Below are positions 45,539 to 52,154 of a stretch of DNA of 52,154 bases, piece by piece (position 1 is the stretch's first letter; every line of letters begins with the position of its first letter). The notes below the pieces were generated by a model. It made no database searches. It was not told the origin of the DNA and saw only the letters and a list, made by a program, of their open reading frames with translations. The DNA is taken from assembly GCF_003149105.1 (NCBI RefSeq), contig NZ_QGDS01000022.1, positions 1 to 52,154 of the forward strand, read 5' to 3'. The translations under genes were made by a program, and so were the position numbers. The DNA is from Faecalicatena contorta (GTDB lineage Bacteria; Bacillota; Clostridia; Lachnospirales; Lachnospiraceae).

Positions 45539-46015
45539 ATGGCCGGACAGCAGACGAATGTTGTGAATGATAGAAAAATCAATCTGAATATAACTACACC
45601 TCGCGGGGTGAAATTCGTTGAAAAGGCGGATATGATTATTATGCGCTGTATTGATGGAAATATGGGGGCGCTTTTGGGGCATGAACCAGTTTCGACAATA
45701 CTTGGTGACGGAATTTTACGTATTTTCAATAATGGTGTTGAGAAGAAGCTTGCTGTATTCGGCGGTATCGCTGAAATTGGAAATACGACGGTAAACATTT
45801 TCACTACTATAGCACAGCATCCGGAGGAAATTGACAGAGAGCGTGCGGAGGAGGACCGCCAGTCGGCAGAGGCCACTATATTAGAAGCATCGGAAGAACT
45901 GAAATTCCGCAGTTCCTATATTTTGCTGCGCCGCTCTTTGGTTCGCATTGAAGTTAGTTTACATTTGGAAGACGATGAGGAATATTCAGACGACGAAGAA
46001 ACAAATTCAATATAG
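45539..46015 (+). CDS. atpC: ATP synthase subunit epsilon
   Basis: A 158-residue protein, slightly longer than the common 130-140, with an N-terminal extension before INLNITTPRGVKFVEKADMIIMR and a very acidic tail (EDDEEYSDDEETNSI). The beta-sandwich ends around GNTTVNIFTTIAQHPEEID and is followed by the two-helix domain that regulates ATP hydrolysis. Closes the atp operon, which is ended by the terminator at 46058. Confidence 0.88.
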   Translation: MAGQQTNVVNDRKINLNITTPRGVKFVEKADMIIMRCIDGNMGALLGHEPVSTILGDGILRIFNNGVEKKLAVFGGIAEIGNTTVNIFTTIAQHPEEIDRERAEEDRQSAEATILEASEELKFRSSYILLRRSLVRIEVSLHLEDDEEYSDDEETNSI

Positions 46016-46057
46016 ATGTATTGCCCGGAATGGCAATAAAAAGAAGGACAAGAAATG

Positions 46058-46103
46058 AAAGGATTTGAATCCGAATAGCTGGATTCAAGTCCTTTTGTTT
46101 TTT
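46058..46103. terminator. Bidirectional terminator between atpC and the TetR gene
   Basis: AAAGGATTTGAATCC pairs with GGATTCAAGTCCTTT, with an 8-base loop and T-run TTTTGTTTTTTA on the plus side; A-rich sequence on the other side fits use by the convergent TetR gene as well. Confidence 0.85.
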
Positions 46104-46758
46104 ATAATCCAAAAAGGTAAGAATAGGCGGTGAGAATCTCTTTTTTTATTTGTTCAGAATCTAAATTGGGGTTCTGGCATTTGAGCTCCAATTTATACTT
46201 ACAATAACTTACGCTTAATTCATTCAGCATGTGTAGATTTTCTTCCGTTACGGAAGTGTTTTCGAAAAGGATAGTACGCAATATATACAACGAACGTTCT
46301 GTAATATTTCTGCCAAAATACATCGCTTCAATATCCTGCGAAAACTGTTCACGTTCTTCGGGAAAGATATCGTAATACATTGTCATAATATCATATAGAT
46401 TGTCGCTGCTTTTTCCAAAGAAAAAATTATAAAATATCATAGGGTTTTTCAGCACCGATGTAAGAAAAAAGTCCCAAATGCTTATAAAGCTCTTAATAGG
46501 AGCGTGTTTCTCCCGGCTAAGTATATTCAAAGAATGGCTGTATTCACGGAAATATTTCATAGACGCTAACAGGAGCAGCTGGTCTAAATCTTTGAAATAC
46601 AAGTAAAGCGTAGAATTGTGAAAACCCGCTCTTTCTGCAATTTTCCTAATAGAGATATATTGAAAACTTTCTTCTTCCATTAACTCCTTAGTAGCATTGA
46701 TAAACTCTCTGCGGTTTGCCTTTTTAAGTTCGTCATTATCAATATCATTTGGTCTCAT
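46102..46758 (-). CDS. TetR-family transcription regulator of the betaine reductase locus
   Basis: A 218-residue protein with the TetR DNA-binding domain in residues about 14-62 (REFINATKELMEEESFQYISIRKIAERAGFHNSTLYLYFKDLDQLL). The C-terminal ligand domain has no family signature I recognise. It is divergent from the reductase genes, and an 18-bp near-palindrome sits within the reductase promoter, so it probably represses that operon; the effector might be betaine or a related compound. Confidence 0.85.
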   Translation of the reverse strand: MRPNDIDNDELKKANRREFINATKELMEEESFQYISIRKIAERAGFHNSTLYLYFKDLDQLLLLASMKYFREYSHSLNILSREKHAPIKSFISIWDFFLTSVLKNPMIFYNFFFGKSSDNLYDIMTMYYDIFPEEREQFSQDIEAMYFGRNITERSLYILRTILFENTSVTEENLHMLNELSVSYCKYKLELKCQNPNLDSEQIKKEILTAYSYLFGL

Positions 46759-46924
46759 AATTCTTTGTTATTCCTTTCAGTCTGTAATAAATGGCGTAAA
46801 GTTATTCCTTCTAAATTTTACCACGTAACAACCAAAAATCAAGGTAAATTCAGTACTTATATAACTGTTTTTACAGACCATTTATAAAGCAAATAACATT
46901 ATAGATAATAATCATAAATTAGCC

Positions 46925-46989
46925 TTGACAATAATCATGCTTATTGCTAATATGATTGTATAATATTTAACATAAGCGCGCTTGTTAAA
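46925..46989 (+). promoter_or_regulatory. Reductase operon promoter with candidate TetR operator
   Basis: TTGACA (46925-46930) and TAATAT (46948-46953) have a 17-bp spacer. The near-palindrome CAATAATCATGCTTATTG (46929-46946, one mismatched pair) fills the spacer, the usual place for a TetR operator. A second palindrome with core AAGCGCGCTT (46974-46983) and arms TTTAAC/GTTAAA lies just downstream of the start site. AAGGAGG precedes the start at 47043. Confidence 0.65.
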
Positions 46990-47042
46990 TTGAATATTTA
47001 GTAAAAATGACATTTAGTGTAGTCCAATAAAAGGAGGAAGTC

Positions 47043-48368
47043 ATGAAGCTGGAAATTGGTAATTTCTATGTGAAAGATATAGTATTTGGAGAGCTGTTGT
47101 CGTTTAATGACGGCGTGCTTACTGTTAATAAAGAAGAAGCTCTCAAGTTTGTATGTGAAGATGATCGGATTACAGAGGCAGATCTTTACATTGCGAAGCC
47201 GGGAGATAAGATTCGTATGTGTCCGGTAAAAGAGGCAATTGAACCAAGAACCCGCCTGGATGGAAGAAGCCTGTTCCCCGGATATATAGGAGATTTGGCG
47301 CAGGCTGGGGATGGTGTTACTTATGCCTTAAAGAACTGCAGCGTATTAGTAGTTGGAAAACATTGGGGCGGATTTCAGGATGGCGTGATCGACATGAGTG
47401 GAGAAGGCCAGAAATATACATATTTTGGTCAGCTGAATAATCTTGTATTAGTTGCTGATACAAATGAGGATTTTGAAAAACATGAGCAGCAGAAAAAGAA
47501 TGATGCGCTCAGAAGAGCAGGACATAAACTTGCAGAGTTTATTGGTGCATGTTTGAAAGAACTGACACCGGAAGATACTGAAGTTTATGAATCTGAGCCG
47601 ATGATCAGACGCGGGGAAGAGGTTGAAAAATTACCATCTGTTGTTTATGTAATGCAGCCACAGTCTCAGATGGAGGCCGCAGGCTACAATGATTTGGTTT
47701 ATGGATGGGATACCAACCACATGGTACCTACTGTTATGAATCCAAATGAGATTTTAGACGGTGCTATTGTATCAGGAAGCTTCATGCCTGTTTCTTCTAA
47801 GTGGTCAACCTATGATTTCCAGAATTGTCCAAATATCAAAGCGCTTTATAAAGAGCATGGCAAGACAATTAATTTCCTTGGTGTAATTATGTCAAACTTG
47901 AATGTTGCACTGGAGGAGAAAGAAAGAGCTGCACTTTATGTTGCGCAGATTGCAAAAACACTTGGTGCTGATGCCGCTGTTGTAGCAGAAGAGGGATATG
48001 GAAATCCGGATGCGGACTTCGTTGGATGCATTGTAGCTCTGGAAGACGCAGGAGTTAAGACAGTAGGTGTAACAAATGAGTGTACGGGACGTGACGGACA
48101 ATCTCAGCCTCTTGTGACTTTGGATGAGAAATGTGATGCAATCGTATCCTGCGGTAATGTTTCAGAAATGATCGAGCTGCCTCCTATGGAAACCGTTCTT
48201 GGCGAATTGGAAGCATTAGCAAGAGACGGACTTTCTGGCGGATGGGCAAATGATGAAATTTTAGGTTCATCTGTTAGAGAAGATGGTTCCATTATTATGG
48301 AAAACAATTCAATGTTCTGTGGTGACCAGGTTTGCGGATGGTCTCCGAAAACGATGAAAGAATTCTAA
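47043..48368 (+). CDS. grdI: Betaine (or sarcosine) reductase component B, non-seleno subunit (GrdI/GrdG)
   Basis: A 441-residue protein of the GrdE/GrdG/GrdI family: YVKDIVFGELLSFNDGVLTV, FPGYIGDL, GFQDGVIDMSGEGQKYTYFGQL and VTNECTGRDGQSQPL. GrdE of glycine reductase is a proprotein cut before a Cys that becomes a pyruvoyl group; by my alignment that Cys position (about residue 251, in SGSFMPVSSKWSTY) is Ser, with no Cys nearby. Betaine and sarcosine cannot form the Schiff base that needs pyruvoyl, and their component B is reported as uncut, so this favours betaine/sarcosine over glycine. The adjacent BCCT transporter favours betaine. Pairs with the next gene. Confidence 0.82.
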   Translation: MKLEIGNFYVKDIVFGELLSFNDGVLTVNKEEALKFVCEDDRITEADLYIAKPGDKIRMCPVKEAIEPRTRLDGRSLFPGYIGDLAQAGDGVTYALKNCSVLVVGKHWGGFQDGVIDMSGEGQKYTYFGQLNNLVLVADTNEDFEKHEQQKKNDALRRAGHKLAEFIGACLKELTPEDTEVYESEPMIRRGEEVEKLPSVVYVMQPQSQMEAAGYNDLVYGWDTNHMVPTVMNPNEILDGAIVSGSFMPVSSKWSTYDFQNCPNIKALYKEHGKTINFLGVIMSNLNVALEEKERAALYVAQIAKTLGADAAVVAEEGYGNPDADFVGCIVALEDAGVKTVGVTNECTGRDGQSQPLVTLDEKCDAIVSCGNVSEMIELPPMETVLGELEALARDGLSGGWANDEILGSSVREDGSIIMENNSMFCGDQVCGWSPKTMKEF

Positions 48369-48381
48369 TGGAGGGAAGATG

Positions 48382-49686
48382 ATGAAAAAAGCGATTGTAT
48401 ATGTAAACCAGTTTTTCGGCCAGATTGGCGGAGAGGACCAGGCTGGAATTGAACCTCAGATTCATGAGGGACAAATCGGTCCGGCAATGCAGTTTGATAA
48501 ACTTTTAGATGCAGAAGTTACCCATACAATTATCTGTGGTGACAACTACATGGGATCTAATACAGAAGCAGCCATTGCAACAATTATCGGCATGCTGGAA
48601 GATAAAGAGTTTGACATTTTCCTTGCAGGTCCGGCGTTCCAGGCAGGGCGGTATGGAGTTGCCTGCGGCACAATATGCAAGGCTGTAAAAGAAAAATTTG
48701 GTGTTCCGGTTGTAACTTCTATTAATGAAGAAAACCCTGGAGCAGAGATGTTTAAAAAAGATATGTATATCTTAAGAGGCGGAAATATTGCTTCCAAGAT
48801 GAGAAAAGACGTGGCTGCAATGGTTGGTGTTGCCAACAAGTTATTAAATGGTGAGCCGGTAGGAAGTGCTGAGGAGGAAGGATATTTCCCAAGAGGAATC
48901 CGCCGTCAGGTATGGCGTGCTGATTTAAAACCAGCTTCTGAGCGTATGATTGACATGTTGATTAAGAAAGTAAACGGGCAGCCGTTTGAGACAGAACTTC
49001 CGATTCCTAAGATGGACAGAGTTCCGATTGCTGCACCTGTAAATGATTTAAAGACAGCCAGAATTGCTCTGCTTACTACAGGCGGTATCGTACCTGTAGA
49101 TAACCCGGACCGCATTCAGTCCGCATCAGCCACACGCTGGGGCAGATATGATATTTCTAACACAGATGCTCTGAAAACCGGTGAATATAAGACAATACAT
49201 GCTGGATTTGATCCGGCAGCCGCTGATGCGGATCCCAATGTCATTACTCCGGTAGATGCATTGAAAGTATTAGAAAAAGAAGGATTTTTCGGTAGTCTGC
49301 ATCCTTATTTCTATTCCACAGTTGGAACAGGAACAACCCAGGCTGAGGCACAGAGAATGGCTCAGGAAATGGTTCCATTTTTAAGAGAGGATCATGTAGA
49401 TGCCTGCATTATGGTTGCCACATGAGGTACCTGTACTCGTTGCGGTGCAACGATGGTGAAAGAAATTGAGAAGGCTGGCTTCCCAATTGTACTGATGTGT
49501 AATCTGATCCCTGTAGCAAAAACAGTTGGTGCAAACAGAATCGTTCCAACAATTTCCATTCCATATCCTCTTGGCGATCCAGGAACTACCAAGGAAGAGC
49601 AGTGGAAACTGCGTTACCACAGAACAAAAGCGGCACTGGAAAGTCTGGCAACAGACATTGACGAACAGACAGTATTCCGCGTATAA
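48382..49686 (+). CDS. grdH: Betaine (or sarcosine) reductase component B selenoprotein (GrdH/GrdF), UGA read as selenocysteine
   Basis: The frame starting MKKAIVYVNQFFGQIGGEDQA reaches TGA at 49423-49425 after CIMVAT, then continues without a break as GTCTRCGATMVKEIEKAGFP and ends at TAA 49684-49686, giving 434-435 residues, the family's full length. The site reads Thr-Sec-Gly-Thr-Cys..Cys, the Sec-x-x-Cys-x-x-Cys pattern of GrdB-type proteins. A SECIS-like hairpin follows. The enzyme takes the substrate and hands a carboxymethyl-selenoether to protein A. Start may be ATG 48379 or 48382. Expressing it requires SelA/B/C/D, not visible here. Confidence 0.9.
49423..49460 (+). promoter_or_regulatory. 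Bacterial SECIS-like element at the UGA codon
   Basis: The UGA (49423-49425) is followed after 11 bases by TCGTTGC-GGT-GCAACGA (49437-49453), a perfect 7-bp stem with a GGT loop, at the distance typical of bacterial SECIS elements recognised by SelB. Confidence 0.75.
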
Positions 49687-49725
49687 TACGCGGGCTGTTG
49701 ATGGATATCTGGAGGGAGATTTTGT

Positions 49726-51219
49726 ATGGAAAAAAAGAAAATGGGAAATGCGGTATTCTATGTTTCACTGGTTTTAATCGCTATTATGGCAATCTGGTCT
49801 GTAGCATTCAATGATAGTTTTACCACACTGTCCAATTCAGCATTTACATTTTTGACAACAGGTTTTGGGTGGCTGTATCTATTAGCGATGATTGTATTTT
49901 TGGTATTTGTGGTCTACATGGCATTCGGCAGATACGGAAAGATTCGCCTGGGCGGAGATGATTCTAAACCGGAATACAGTAATTTGACGTGGTTTGGTCT
50001 TCTTTTTGGCTGTGGCATGGGTGTGGGCCTTGTATTCTGGGGTGTTGCAGAACCTTTAACCCATTACCTGAATCCTCAGGGAGTAGAAAGTGCTACGCCG
50101 GAAGCTGCAGATTTTGCCATGAAGTCATTCTTCATGCATTGGGGGATTCTTCCATGGGCCAATTATGCAGTTATTGGACTTGCGCTTGCTTACTTTATGT
50201 TCCGCAAGGATAAGAAAGGACTTATCAGTAGTATACTGGAACCTTTGATTGGGGAAAAACTTGCTAATGGATGGCTTGGGAAATTAGTTGATATACTTGC
50301 GGTATTTGCTACAGTGGCCGGTATTGTGACATCACTTGGGCTTGGAACATTGCAGATTAATGCAGGATTTAGCCACCTGTTTGGAGTACCATCTAATTTG
50401 GCGGTACAGATAGTTATTATTATAGTTGTTTCTGTGTTGTATATCGGCTCTGCTGTTTCTGGAATTGACAAGGGAATTAAGGTGATATCTGACACAAATA
50501 TCTATGTAGCGATTGGGTTGATGGTTGTGTGTTTCCTTGTGGGACCTAAATTGGAAGTGCTGGGCAGCCTTATCAATGGAATGGGACAGTATATTGGAAA
50601 TTTCATTCCAGATGCATTGAGTATTAATTCTTATGGTGATAATAGCTGGCTGGGAAGCTGGCGTCTGTTCTACTGGGCATGGTTTATCGCCTGGGCACCT
50701 TTTGTCGGCGTATTTATTGCCCGTATTTCCAAGGGACGTACAATAAGGGAATTTATTATGGGTGTTGTACTCGTTCCTGCCCTTGCATCCTGTGTATGGG
50801 GGGCCGTATTTGGAAGTATGGGAATCAACCTGGGAGAAAAAGGCCTTCTTGCAATTGAGAAACTTCAAGAAGCAGTTGCAGTACCAGAAGTCGGCTTATT
50901 TGTAGTACTGCAGGAATATCCCCTTGGATTCCTCCTGTCATTGGTTGCAATCGTGTCATTGTGTGCATTTTTCATTACATCAGCCAATTCTGGTGTGTAT
51001 GTACTATCTATGCTGACTACAGACGGAGATATCAACCCGCCTAACAATAAGAAAATATTATGGGGAATTATTCAGTCTGTAATGGCAGTTGGCCTGTTGA
51101 TGGCAGGCGGATTAAAACCCTTACAGACCATATCGCTGGCAGCAGCATTCCCGTTTATATTTATTATGTTCGCTGCGTGTGCATCGTTTTTGAAGACGAT
51201 TAAAAAGGAAAAAGTATAA
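49726..51219 (+). CDS. BCCT-family betaine transporter
   Basis: A 497-residue protein with twelve predicted membrane spans. Family marks are GVGLVFWGVAEPLTHYLNPQG, the betaine-cage tryptophans in RLFYWAWFIAWAPFVGVFIARISKGRT and GLGTLQINAGFSHLFG. BCCT carriers take up betaine, carnitine or choline, usually driven by Na+. Located between the reductase selenoprotein and thioredoxin reductase, it most likely supplies betaine as electron acceptor rather than as osmoprotectant. The short C-terminus lacks the long osmosensing tail of BetP. Confidence 0.9.
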   Translation: MEKKKMGNAVFYVSLVLIAIMAIWSVAFNDSFTTLSNSAFTFLTTGFGWLYLLAMIVFLVFVVYMAFGRYGKIRLGGDDSKPEYSNLTWFGLLFGCGMGVGLVFWGVAEPLTHYLNPQGVESATPEAADFAMKSFFMHWGILPWANYAVIGLALAYFMFRKDKKGLISSILEPLIGEKLANGWLGKLVDILAVFATVAGIVTSLGLGTLQINAGFSHLFGVPSNLAVQIVIIIVVSVLYIGSAVSGIDKGIKVISDTNIYVAIGLMVVCFLVGPKLEVLGSLINGMGQYIGNFIPDALSINSYGDNSWLGSWRLFYWAWFIAWAPFVGVFIARISKGRTIREFIMGVVLVPALASCVWGAVFGSMGINLGEKGLLAIEKLQEAVAVPEVGLFVVLQEYPLGFLLSLVAIVSLCAFFITSANSGVYVLSMLTTDGDINPPNNKKILWGIIQSVMAVGLLMAGGLKPLQTISLAAAFPFIFIMFAACASFLKTIKKEKV

Positions 51220-51311
51220 TATTGGCAAAATGAATAGGGGCTATTAGTCTGTGTTTCACTTGTGAAAGTATTAAAGACAGAAAAGTTATAGAAAGTTTAA
51301 GAGGAACTATC

Positions 51312-52154
51312 ATGAGTAAGATTTATGATGTAATTATATTAGGAGGAGGCCCGGCAGGATTATCTGCTGGGCTGTATGCGGGCAGGAGCCGCCTTTCAGC
51401 CCTGATTATAGAGAAGGGACAGGATGGCGGACAGATAGCCATCACGGATGAAATCGAAAACTATCCGGGACAGGTACTGGAAGGTGAATCCGGCCCATCC
51501 CTGACAGCAAGAATGACAGCTCAGTCAGAAAGATTCGGAGTGGAACGTGTGTCTGATACAATCAAGGAAGTTTCTCTGGATGGTGAAATCAAAGTCCTGA
51601 AGGGGGAAAAAACTCAGTATGAGGCAAAGAACGTTATCATTGCCACAGGTGCCCACCCAAGACCGATTGGCTGCAAGGGGGAAAAGGAATATGCGAGTAA
51701 GGGTGTATCCTACTGTGCAACCTGTGATGCCAACTTCTTTGAAGATTTGGAAGTTTATGTGGTAGGGGGCGGAGATTCCGCAGTGGAAGAAGCGCTGTAT
51801 CTGACAAAGTTTGCCAGAAAGGTTACCCTGATTCACAGACGGGACGAATTGCGTGCCGCTAAATCCATACAGGAGAAAGCCTTTGCCAATCCAAAGATGG
51901 AGTTCTTCTGGGATACTGTTGTGGAGGAACTCTATGGAGATGAGATTCTTCAGGGAATGATTGTGAAGAATGTAAAGACCGGAGAGACCAGAAAAGTAGA
52001 CGCTGATCCGGAGGATGGACTGTTTGGACTGTTTGGATTTATCGGGATGATTCCGAATACAAAAGTGTTTGAAGGCATCATTGATATGGATGAAATCGGG
52101 TATATTAAAACAGACGAAGACATGCATACCAATATCCCTGGAGTTTACGCGGCA
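51312..52154 (+). CDS. trxB: Thioredoxin reductase (runs off right edge)
   Basis: The first 281 residues are present, starting at ATG 51312. FAD motif ILGGGPAGLSAGLYAGRSR, the redox pair in SYCATCDANFF and the NADPH motif VVGGGDSAVEEALYL are intact. In glycine/betaine reductase loci this enzyme passes electrons to thioredoxin, which reduces the selenoprotein A. A short insertion DADPEDGLFGLFGFIG before the C-terminal FAD region resembles TrxB proteins of grd operons. The end lies outside the window. Confidence 0.92.
   Translation, partial: MSKIYDVIILGGGPAGLSAGLYAGRSRLSALIIEKGQDGGQIAITDEIENYPGQVLEGESGPSLTARMTAQSERFGVERVSDTIKEVSLDGEIKVLKGEKTQYEAKNVIIATGAHPRPIGCKGEKEYASKGVSYCATCDANFFEDLEVYVVGGGDSAVEEALYLTKFARKVTLIHRRDELRAAKSIQEKAFANPKMEFFWDTVVEELYGDEILQGMIVKNVKTGETRKVDADPEDGLFGLFGFIGMIPNTKVFEGIIDMDEIGYIKTDEDMHTNIPGVYAA

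Noticed and set aside
48379..49425. Reductase gene read as ending at the TGA, giving a truncated protein
   Set aside because: The downstream frame is conserved, has the Cys-x-x-Cys partner of the selenocysteine and brings the protein to normal family length; a SECIS-like stem follows. TGA is read as selenocysteine.
49453..49686. Separate small gene after the reductase
   Set aside because: It is the in-frame C-terminal part of the selenoprotein; its Met is internal (CGATMVKE).
47043..49686. Glycine reductase (GrdE/GrdB)
   Set aside because: The pyruvoyl-type cysteine segment of GrdE is absent and a betaine-type carrier is adjacent, so betaine or sarcosine is favoured; an alignment would confirm.

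Overview
The window reads as a chromosomal segment of an anaerobic Gram-positive Clostridia, most likely Lachnospiraceae. Supporting signs are strong AGGAGG-type ribosome sites, a T-box leader, lipoprotein sugar-binding proteins, a UGA-encoded selenoprotein of the glycine/betaine reductase family, and an ATP synthase whose c subunit carries a Na+-type ligand set. The species cannot be named from sequence alone. No rRNA, tRNA or CRISPR array was seen.

Layout. 1-345: end of an IS256-type insertion sequence. 399-4444 (minus): cyclase-family hydrolase, FGGY kinase and a split transketolase, with a divergent RpiR regulator (4684-5568). 5769-15335: LacI regulator, ribose-type ABC importer, second split transketolase, glycerol-kinase-like FGGY kinase and zinc polyol dehydrogenase, apparently a uptake-oxidation-phosphorylation-transketolase route for a sugar or sugar alcohol. 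15447-16895: a trigger-factor-like lipoprotein and a histidine phosphatase. 17007-28321: DeoR regulator divergent from an operon with a complete thiamine/lipoate 2-oxoacid or acyloin dehydrogenase (E1 alpha, E1 beta, E2, E3), a class II aldolase homologue lacking its usual catalytic residues, a third FGGY kinase, a lipoate ligase and a fused dihydroxyacetone-type kinase. 28338-29993: T-box-controlled tyrS. 30274-37762: maltose-type ABC importer, ADP-dependent-type sugar kinase, ordinary class II aldolase, RpiR regulator and D-lyxose-isomerase-like cupin. 38156-46015: an AbiEi-like antitoxin homologue without a partner, followed by a complete F1Fo ATP synthase operon. 46102-52154: TetR regulator divergent from a betaine (or sarcosine) reductase locus with selenoprotein, BCCT betaine transporter and thioredoxin reductase, which runs off the right edge.

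The most notable points are: the dehydrogenase/kinase/aldolase-like operon, whose combination I cannot match to a pathway I know; a 135-bp MITE-like element with 12-bp inverted ends and flanking target duplications, one copy of which has landed on the E1 alpha stop codon and split a translationally coupled gene pair; the in-frame UGA plus SECIS-like hairpin in the reductase gene; a c subunit with Phe and Thr in its glycine packing motif; and an ADP-dependent-type kinase paired with an aldolase and an isomerase. All functional assignments come from reading motifs by eye; no searches were run.
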